This document shows, in pieces, positions 6,852-10,792 of a DNA stretch of 10,792 nt. Position 1 is the stretch's first letter. Every line of letters begins with the position of its first letter. Both the position numbers and the translations under genes were made by a program. The stretch is taken from contig CAYSLJ010000202.1 in NCBI GenBank assembly GCA_964431735.1, positions 1 through 10,792 on the forward strand, in the 5' to 3' direction. The notes below the pieces were generated by a model. That model was not told the DNA's origin. It searched no databases and was given only the letters and a program-made list of their open reading frames with translations. The DNA comes from CALARM01 sp964431735. GTDB taxonomy: Bacteria > Vulcanimicrobiota > SpSt-956 > JAKJGF01.

Positions 6852-6951
6852 AAGTTTAGCTAAAGTTAAATCGATACAAATCCTTATTTTATAGACATAT
6901 CCGATTGAAGTTTAACTAAAAGTTTAACTAATTTAACTGAAGTTTGACTAA
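6852..6951. repeat. Clustered AAGTTTAACTAA repeats, operator-like
   Basis: Exact tandem copies of AAGTTTAACTAA occur at 6908-6919 and 6920-6931, with near copies at 6940-6951 (TTTGACTAA) and 6852-6863 (TTTAGCTAA) and a partial one at 6932-6939. The core AGTT-T-AACT is palindromic about its central base. The cluster straddles a possible promoter for the DUF1016 gene, so repressor operators are the simplest reading; iteron-like sites are an alternative. Confidence 0.5.
6888..6915 (-). promoter_or_regulatory. Possible sigma-70 promoter upstream of the DUF1016 fragment
   Basis: The minus strand has TTAAAC and TATAAA separated by 16 bp. The -35 element lies inside an AAGTTTAACTAA repeat and another near copy lies just downstream of the -10. 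The start would be near 6881, about 130 nt before the ATG, so the evidence is modest. Confidence 0.35.
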
Positions 6952-6952
6952 T

Positions 6953-7123
6953 TCAAAGATTTAAAATCCATTTCTGATTTCTATTTTTTTCCTGTATTTT
7001 TTATTATTTTATCCTTTCTCGACATTAACTGAATAATATTTCTTATTTTATTAAATTTCTGTTTTTCATCTATTTCAATTCTTCAGAGCTGTCCAAATCA
7101 ATCTTATCATTTACCTGTGTCAT
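6953..7123 (-). pseudogene. C-terminal remnant of an AlbA_2-family regulator
   Basis: Three short frames join into one peptide: an ATG-led piece with DKIDLDSSEEL, then EIDEKQKFNKIRNIIQLMSR followed by KDKIIKNTGKK, then, after a slip in a run of A, NRNQKWILNL and a stop (6953-6955). The last two parts resemble the winged-helix end of AlbA_2/ATP-binding proteins (KIKNLLQKM....IIKN.G....PKWIL, from memory). The frame is broken twice, so it is a relic. The middle of a gene of this type lies at 8340-8722 on the same strand, with a complete PIN cassette between. The reading frames are seen; the family link is inferred. Confidence 0.5.
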
Positions 7124-7429
7124 AGACTGTCACAGGAATAAATTTTTCTATATATAAAAATCAAACAAAACAAGTATATATTTTATATAAAATACATCGG
7201 TATTATAAAAAATATCACAATCTAACCAGAACATCAGCTATTTTATTATAAACAAAAAACATGCAAAGTCAAATTACACGTAAAAGATTACTAAAACTGA
7301 AAAATTTCACTCTGAGTAAGCACAAAAAGATAACAAATCCAGTAAATAAGCCAGTGCCAGTTTTTATACTTTATCTTTCGAAAAAGAACTGCAGGAAAAG
7401 AAAAAAGAGAAAAATTCCCTGAAATAAAA
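7124..7429. other. AT-rich intergenic stretch with no recognisable gene
   Basis: I find no ORF with a ribosome binding site and no structured RNA here. A short dyad, CCTGTG and CACAGG (7114-7119 and 7131-7136), lies at its edge. A TTG-started frame over 7291-7521 runs through the dispersed repeat and is not supported. Confidence 0.6.
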
Positions 7430-7540
7430 GGGTTTATTCTATTAGAAAAAATTCTTTCCCATAATTCTGATTTTTTTATACCGGAAGGCACATTTATATT
7501 ATAAAAGAAGAAGACCGACAAAAGGTGCCGGTGGGGAGAA
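7430..7540 (-). repeat. Dispersed toxin-cassette repeat, copy 1 (most diverged)
   Basis: It aligns with copies 2 and 3 over the motifs TTTATTCTAT, AAAAATTCTTTC, TTATAAAAGA and GACCGACAAAAGGTGCCGG (plus strand). It follows the small gene of the first PIN pair by about 70 bp and has the same orientation relative to the genes as the other copies. Confidence 0.75.
7514..7532 (-). terminator. Hairpin with T-rich tail after the first PIN pair
   Basis: On the minus strand ACCGGCA-CCTTT-TGTCGGT folds into a 7-bp stem (one G-U pair), followed by CTTCTTCTTTTATAAT. A Rho-independent terminator is likely; the T tract is interrupted. Confidence 0.55.
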
Positions 7541-7609
7541 ATAATTAATAATATGCCTGAGTAGTTTCATGTCTTTCATTTTATAATAATAAAATTATCT
7601 ATCAAAATT

Positions 7610-7798
7610 TTATAACTTTTCCACTTTTTCTTGAGAATTTTTCTGATCTTGACTTTCAAATTCTTTCATCTTTTCCCTAACTTCCCGGGAATTTTCTTCC
7701 AATATCTTGATAACTTCTTCAAAAGATTTACCTGCAAGCTCTTTATTAACCTGCTCTTTTATCTCCCATAATTCCAGCATAGTCCTGGACTCATACAT
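7610..7798 (-). CDS. Small partner protein of the PIN toxin (62 aa), putative antitoxin
   Basis: A short, highly charged, helical protein: LELWEIKEQVNKELAGKSFE followed by EVIKILEENSREVREKMKEF, then a Lys/Gln/Glu tail. Its start overlaps the end of the PIN gene by 8 nt and a strong GGAGGTG lies 7 nt before the ATG, so translation is coupled. Small helical ORFs of this kind (EI+E....S.EE....I...A.E.+) regularly follow PIN genes of this subgroup, from memory, and are assumed to be antitoxins. There is no recognisable DNA-binding fold, and the toxin-first order is the reverse of classic VapBC, so the role is inferred from context. The shared repeat with its hairpin follows. Confidence 0.65.
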   Translation of the reverse strand: MYESRTMLELWEIKEQVNKELAGKSFEEVIKILEENSREVREKMKEFESQDQKNSQEKVEKL

Positions 7799-8264
7799 TG
7801 TATATCACCTCCGATGGAGTTATTATTTCTATTGTTTTATAACCATTAAGCAAATTAATAGCATTTATACTATTCTTCCGCCTTAGATTAACCAGATGCC
7901 TGCAATTCCAGCTTAACAGTACGTCAAGATTATAAAAGCTGGTAATCGCAACATGCATGGCATCAGCATGTGATTTTTTGGGTAATGCTGTTGCTTTTAT
8001 ATATTTATCTGCCAGCTTATAAGTTTCTCCAGTTATAGCAAGTTCAACTGGTTTATATTTATAAACAAATTGTAATAATTTATTTGACTTTTCATTTTTC
8101 GGCTTATTAACTTCAAGGGTTACGATTGGAGAAATAAATATCTCATAATACCCGGATTCTATTTGTTCAAATAATATTTTTGTATCCAGCATCTTTTCCG
8201 GGCTATCTTCTGTGAAATAAAAACTCCATACTGATGTTTCAAGATATAATTTTAATTTCTTCAT
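7791..8264 (-). CDS. PIN-domain ribonuclease toxin (VapC-like, 157 aa)
   Basis: PIN domains are metal-dependent RNases; VapC toxins cut tRNA or rRNA and stop translation. The protein is full length for the family. Motifs: LKLYLETSVWSF (4-15, with Glu9 where Asp is usual), TLEV with Glu51, SHADAMHVAI with Asp101, and LLSWNCRHLVNL (117-128) in the fourth motif, then a typical end with NLLNGYKTIEIITPSEVIY. GGAG lies about 7 nt before the ATG, and a sigma-70 promoter (8289-8317) sits just upstream. It overlaps the 62-aa gene. The Asp-to-Glu change may alter metal binding but occurs in this subgroup as I recall it. The gene appears intact. Confidence 0.88.
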   Translation of the reverse strand: MKKLKLYLETSVWSFYFTEDSPEKMLDTKILFEQIESGYYEIFISPIVTLEVNKPKNEKSNKLLQFVYKYKPVELAITGETYKLADKYIKATALPKKSHADAMHVAITSFYNLDVLLSWNCRHLVNLRRKNSINAINLLNGYKTIEIITPSEVIYNV

Positions 8265-8288
8265 AAGATTTCTCCTATTCTATCTATC

Positions 8289-8317
8289 ATTATACATACA
8301 ATATTAATCCAACTCAA
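8289..8317 (-). promoter_or_regulatory. Sigma-70 promoter of the first PIN pair
   Basis: The minus strand has TTGAGT, a 17-bp spacer and a perfect TATAAT. The predicted start is near 8282, about 18 nt before the PIN ATG. It lies entirely downstream of the point where the AlbA_2 fragment breaks off, so it probably came with the cassette. Confidence 0.7.
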
Positions 8318-8338
8318 TAGTATGCCCTTATGAATACG

Positions 8339-8352
8339 AAACTTCGAAGTTT
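8339..8352. repeat. Perfect 14-bp palindrome at a gene break
   Basis: AAACTTCGAAGTTT is fully self-complementary. It sits where the AlbA_2 fragment loses family similarity and just before the PIN promoter. It could be a recombination site, an operator or chance. Confidence 0.55.
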
Positions 8353-8606
8353 TTGCAACAGAAGGAGACAGATAATGAGTTGCTTCAGGTTTACCAGGAA
8401 GAATTATGGCACTGTTTGTTATTTCTCCGTTAAGAGTAATTCTTGCCTTATCTAAAAAAGTCAGTGTATCCCATCTGTCAATCTCAGAGGCAAACAATTT
8501 ATTTTTATTTCTGGTTTTATATTTTTCTCTGGCTTTAATTACCGCTTCTTCATCCAGATCTTTAACTGAAGCACCTTTACAGATCTGGGCAGACCAGTCA
8601 AAATAA

Positions 8607-9257
8607 TTAACCTGATTCCTTATCTGTTCCATTTCCTGAAGATTTAAAGCTCCGAGGGATTCTCCGTCCCTTCCATAGTAATGACCTTCCCATGCCGTAG
8701 GAATACCTAAGGAAATCCTGTATAAGAGGCAGTTTTAAATCTGTAATGCTCGATTGATGCTGTATTCTGTCATCGAATGGTACAGTAGCTGCAAGGGATA
8801 ACAGTTCAAATTCTTCTTCCCTTTTCAGTCTGACAGTGCTGTTAAATCTTCTTATATAATAAGCGTAGGGACTTCCTTTTGCCAGTGACTGAGGAGCCTG
8901 ATAGGGACGGTACTGTCCACCGGGAACCCAGATAATAAGAACAGTCTTATTACTGATGTCAACTGGTTCTACAATAGGGAAATAGTTTGGGTGTATCTTA
9001 TGGCAGAGTCCTAATAATTCTTTCTGGATGTTATGGAGTTCTTTTTGAGTTAATCCTTTCGGCGGTAAAACAGGCATGTGATCTAACTTATCTATACCAA
9101 CGATAATATAACCTCCTCCCCAGTTGTTGAAATCATTGGCAAAAGCACATATTGTATGGATTATATCTTCAGGATTCCATCCTTTTTTGAACTCAATTCT
9201 TTCCCATTCAACAGTCTGGCCATGTAGCAAATCTTTAATGTTAATCGGTAATGGCAT
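8607..9257 (-). pseudogene. AlbA_2-domain regulator, N-terminal part fused out of frame to another gene
   Basis: Residues 1-183 are a normal start of an AlbA_2 (Schlafen-like)/ATP-binding transcriptional regulator: VEWERIEFKKGWN (16-28), AFANDFNNWGGGYIIVGI (38-55), NYFPIVEPV, VLIIWVPGGQYRPYQAP, YYIRRFNSTV, then PFDDRIQHQSSITDLKLPLI. Full proteins are about 450-600 residues with a GHKL-type ATPase and a winged helix, both absent here. After about residue 183 (8709) the frame reads another AlbA_2-type gene out of frame and yields nonsense to the stop. GAGGTG lies about 7 nt before the ATG. Nothing suggests that the product is functional, although the AlbA_2 domain itself is complete and could bind nucleic acid. 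Confidence 0.8.
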
Positions 9258-9387
9258 TAATTAGCACCTCAATGTTAAATAGCTTATTTTTCAAATACTG
9301 CGATACAGGTCTTTTTTGTTGGGTGCATTCCCAAAATATAGATTATAAAGAAGTATATCAGAGGTGAATGTAAAAATAAAGCACCTG

Positions 9388-9530
9388 TTTTATTGGTTCT
9401 ATTTACCGTTTTATTCTATCACAAAAAATTCTTTCTCAATCCTGAAAATCTTTCATCCCGCACATCCCGGTTCAGATAATTATAAAAGAGGGAAACCGAC
9501 AAGAGGTGCCGGCGGGGGAAATTTTTATAG
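9388..9530 (-). repeat. Dispersed toxin-cassette repeat, copy 2 (143 bp)
   Basis: It aligns without gaps to 10321-10463 with 13 differences by hand count, and more loosely to 7430-7540. On the gene strand it holds a hairpin, then GG(G)AT-type words at about 10-12 bp spacing (GGGATGTGC, GGGATGAAAG, TTTTCAGGATT). It begins 6 nt after the stop of the 69-aa gene. Confidence 0.88.
9495..9513 (-). terminator. Hairpin with T-rich tail after the second PIN pair
   Basis: GCCGGCA-CCTCT-TGTCGGT on the minus strand, followed by TTCCCTCTTTTATAAT. The outer A-U pair of the other copies is a G-U pair here, so pairing is kept despite the change. Confidence 0.55.
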
Positions 9531-9536
9531 AAAAAT

Positions 9537-9746
9537 TTATTCTGAGATCTTATGCTTCTTTATTTCTTTTACAAGTGAAGCTACATCATATCTGTCCTGT
9601 AGTTCTTTTCTGTCCTCAACATAATTACCGCTTCCCCTGCTGAAAATGCTTAAAAATTTTATAAAACCTGTTACTCCCAGCTCTTTTTTTAAAGCAAGAT
9701 AACCTTTTTCTTTTATTTCATTTAAAGTCATTTCCTCAACATTCAT
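9537..9746 (-). CDS. Small partner protein of the second PIN toxin (69 aa), putative antitoxin
   Basis: The short basic/acidic protein includes MTLNEIKEKGYLALKKELG, VTGFIKFLSIFSRGSGNYVE and YDVASLVKEIKK. This pattern (KG...L...LG..G...FL..F..G.GDY....) recurs directly after PIN genes with the YLDVCCL.RPFD start, from memory, and is presumed to be the antitoxin. It overlaps the toxin stop by 4 nt (ATGA), and GGAG lies 8 nt upstream inside the toxin gene, so the two are translationally coupled. The dispersed repeat starts immediately after the stop. Partner role inferred from context. Confidence 0.7.
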   Translation of the reverse strand: MNVEEMTLNEIKEKGYLALKKELGVTGFIKFLSIFSRGSGNYVEDRKELQDRYDVASLVKEIKKHKISE

Positions 9747-10183
9747 AATGTCATCTCCTTTAATAGAAATTCAACAGGATTATTTACTGTAATTTTTAAA
9801 TCCTTTATATATTTTGTTGCATTTAAAAATTTTTTATCAACTGTAAATAACAGGTCACTACCTTTTTCAGCACATGCAAGATGAAGAGCATCAAAAGATT
9901 TAATTCCTTTAGATTCAAAATAACCGGCTCTCGCAGTAATCTCTTCATCTATAATTATTTTGTCACCTGCAAGGGTTAAAGCAATCATGACATTAAATTT
10001 TTTTTCGTCATTTTCTATTTGACTTACCTCAAATTCAATAGCTTCACTTTTCACAAGAGTTAAATATTGATTTTCCACTCTTGAAAGTAAAAGCAAAATT
10101 GCTTCTTTTTCTAATCTTATCTCATCATTAATTTGCAGGTCAAAAGGCCTGCAAAGGCAGCAAACATCTAAATATATTCTCAT
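9743..10183 (-). CDS. PIN-domain ribonuclease toxin (146 aa)
   Basis: A full-length PIN protein of the subgroup starting YLDVCCLCRPFD. Acidic residues: Asp6, Glu50/Glu52 in SEAIEFEVSQI, Asp98 in SFDALHLACAE and Asp116 in LLFTVDKKFL; it ends VNNPVEFLLKE. It is expected to cleave RNA in a metal-dependent way and to be neutralised by the co-encoded 69-aa protein. It has its own sigma-70 promoter (10243-10271) and an AGGA about 10 nt before the ATG. It belongs to a different PIN subgroup from the one at 7791-8264, although both carry the same downstream repeat. Confidence 0.88.
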   Translation of the reverse strand: MRIYLDVCCLCRPFDLQINDEIRLEKEAILLLLSRVENQYLTLVKSEAIEFEVSQIENDEKKFNVMIALTLAGDKIIIDEEITARAGYFESKGIKSFDALHLACAEKGSDLLFTVDKKFLNATKYIKDLKITVNNPVEFLLKEMTL

Positions 10184-10242
10184 ATTTCGGATTTCCTGTA
10201 AATTAGAAATATCAGGTTACATGAAGTATTGTCTCAATTTTA

Positions 10243-10271
10243 AGTATAATATACGCAAATATTATAATCAA
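10243..10271 (-). promoter_or_regulatory. Sigma-70 promoter of the second PIN pair
   Basis: TTGATT, a 17-bp spacer and TATACT on the minus strand. The start would be near 10236, giving a leader of about 50 nt before the PIN ATG. Confidence 0.6.
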
Positions 10272-10320
10272 GCTGATTCTGAATAATAATTTTGGGATGA
10301 TAGTGTTTTTTATAATCAGT

Positions 10321-10463
10321 TTTTATTGGTTCTGTTTACCGTTTTATTCTATCACGAAAAATTCTTTCTCAATCCTGAAATTCTTTTATTCCGAAAATCA
10401 CGGTTCAGACAATTATAAAAGAGGGAAACCGACAAAAGGTGCCGGTGGTGAAAATTTTTATAG
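10321..10463 (-). repeat. Dispersed toxin-cassette repeat, copy 3 (143 bp)
   Basis: About 91% identical to copy 2 by hand count (13 differences, no gaps). It lies about 125 bp downstream of the PIN fragment at the window edge and about 50 bp upstream of the promoter of the next PIN pair, in the same orientation as the other copies. Confidence 0.88.
10428..10446 (-). terminator. Hairpin with T-rich tail in repeat copy 3
   Basis: ACCGGCA-CCTTT-TGTCGGT on the minus strand, followed by TTCCCTCTTTTATAAT, the same structure as in copy 1. Confidence 0.55.
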
Positions 10464-10511
10464 ATTTATTATTTTTTTCTCATATAAAGGTTGCAAATAA
10501 AAAAGAGTTAC

Positions 10512-10526
10512 TTGCTGAAACAGCAA
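10512..10526 (-). terminator. Weak hairpin after the edge PIN fragment
   Basis: TTGCTG-TTT-CAGCAA on the minus strand, followed 7 nt later by a T run (CTTTTTTATTT). It is possibly a terminator or RNA 3' end; the stem is short and AT-leaning. Confidence 0.3.
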
Positions 10527-10589
10527 AATTATAATTTTCACAGCCATATTAAAAAGATTCATCCAGATCTTTTATCTGAAATTTCTTTG

Positions 10590-10792
10590 TTAGTCTTTTA
10601 ACAAGACCTGATAACCGGCCTGAACAAAATGTCTGTCAGAGCTCAAAATATCTTTTATACTATAGTCGTGAATAACTATCATAGATATACAATCAGTCAG
10701 GCTCCATTCTTTATCTAAACGATTTTTGAACAGTGCCGTAAAAATAAAACAGTTATATGAACTGGAAGATAAATACATTAAATCCCTGCTGA
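10590..10792 (-). CDS. PIN-domain toxin (VapC-like), C-terminal part, cut by window edge
   Basis: The frame is open to the end of the window, so the ATG at 10778 is not necessarily the start. The segment DKEWSLTDCISMIVIHDYSI then LSSDRHFVQAGYQVLL matches the last two acidic motifs (Asp in LTDC and Asp in SDRHF) of VapC-type PIN ribonucleases. The first motifs and any upstream antitoxin lie outside the window. The part before DKEW (SSSSYNCFIFTALFKN) is less typical, so an upstream frameshift is possible. No small gene follows it, unlike the other two PIN genes, but the shared repeat does. Confidence 0.75.
   Translation of the reverse strand, partial: SRDLMYLSSSSYNCFIFTALFKNRLDKEWSLTDCISMIVIHDYSIKDILSSDRHFVQAGYQVLLKD

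Larger units (their letters stand above)
8261..8722 (-). pseudogene. Middle fragment of an AlbA_2-type ATP-binding regulator
   Basis: Reading from about 8722 gives SLGIPTAWEGHYYGRDGESL then GALNLQEMEQIRNQV, DWSAQICKGASVKDLDEEAV, TFLDKARITLNGEITNSAII and EATHYLSPSVAK. This is the region around and after the AlbA_2 domain of a large regulator family. The apparent ATG at 8632 is internal. After LSPSVAK (about 8345) the family sequence stops and about 25 unrelated residues run into the PIN gene's promoter; a perfect palindrome marks the spot. The N-terminal part of this gene is missing and is replaced, in a different frame, by another AlbA_2 protein (8709-9257). Its own C-terminal end may be the remnant at 6953-7123. 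Confidence 0.7.

Noticed and set aside
7291..7521. 76-codon minus-strand frame
   Set aside because: It starts at TTG without a ribosome binding site, runs through the hairpin and dispersed repeat, and its Phe/Lys-rich product looks like translated AT-rich noise.
7500..7540. Riboswitch reading of the conserved GGTGCCGG segment
   Set aside because: It lies downstream of genes rather than in a leader, and a simple terminator-like hairpin on the gene strand explains it better.
9319..9334. TTGGG/CCCAA dyad upstream of the AlbA_2 gene
   Set aside because: Only 5-bp arms, no T tract on the relevant strand and no second copy; it cannot be assigned a role.
7430..10463. Integron cassette array (small same-strand genes each followed by a repeat)
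   Set aside because: The repeats lack the paired RYYYAAC/GTTRRRY core sites and the overall folded symmetry of attC sites, and the cassettes carry their own promoters.
9364..10500. Two plus-strand frames (9364-9624 and 10297-10500) encoding similar peptides (FYSITKNSFSILK)
   Set aside because: The similarity comes from the 143-bp repeat. The same frame is closed by a stop in copy 1, no ribosome binding site is evident, and one frame overlaps the 69-aa gene antisense.

Overview
The window is an AT-rich stretch of bacterial DNA. Sigma-54 machinery (an enhancer-binding protein and two textbook -24/-12 promoters) rules out an archaeal source, and a predicted lipoprotein plus clear GGAGG-type ribosome binding sites fit a low-GC, probably diderm, environmental bacterium; I cannot name the genus. 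Every gene I accept lies on the minus strand, so the locus reads from right (10792) to left (1). Many genes are fragments, as expected of a defence/accessory island that is repeatedly rearranged.

Right part (about 6.8-10.8 kb): three PIN-domain toxin genes (one cut by the window edge), two with a small overlapping partner gene, each followed by the same dispersed repeat of up to 143 bp that carries a conserved hairpin and T-rich tail on the gene strand. Between them lie pieces of AlbA_2-family (Schlafen-like/ATP-binding regulator) genes. One N-terminal piece is joined to the middle of a different AlbA_2-type gene, whose likely C-terminal tail lies more than 1 kb away on the other side of a complete PIN cassette. 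This suggests that the cassettes move or accumulate as units.

Middle (about 6.0-6.8 kb): a DUF1016/YhcG-type nuclease N-terminal fragment is joined to the C-terminal Fe-S-type end of a PD-(D/E)XK or helicase-nuclease protein, and is bracketed by two diverged copies of a 51-bp sequence.

Left part (1-6.0 kb), the most interesting: a regulator with an N-terminal CARF-like sensor, a sigma-54 AAA+ domain and a Fis-type HTH is followed by a sigma-54 promoter, a small lipoprotein gene and a gene for a 985-residue protein with conserved-looking N-terminal motifs but no catalytic site that I recognise. After these comes a second sigma-54 promoter that drives a truncated type I DNA methyltransferase (hsdM). 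The two promoters share a 30-bp core (25/30 identical by hand count). Both also have a shared 26-bp box (20/26) exactly 34 bp upstream. Each box lies in HTH-coding sequence: the end of the regulator gene in one case, and a 35-codon ORF resembling that same end in the other. I read this as a ligand-triggered sigma-54 regulon (sensor/activator plus two inducible target units), apparently built by duplication of a 'regulator 3' end + promoter' module with different cargo. No CRISPR array, cas gene or cyclic-oligonucleotide synthase is visible, so the ligand is unknown.
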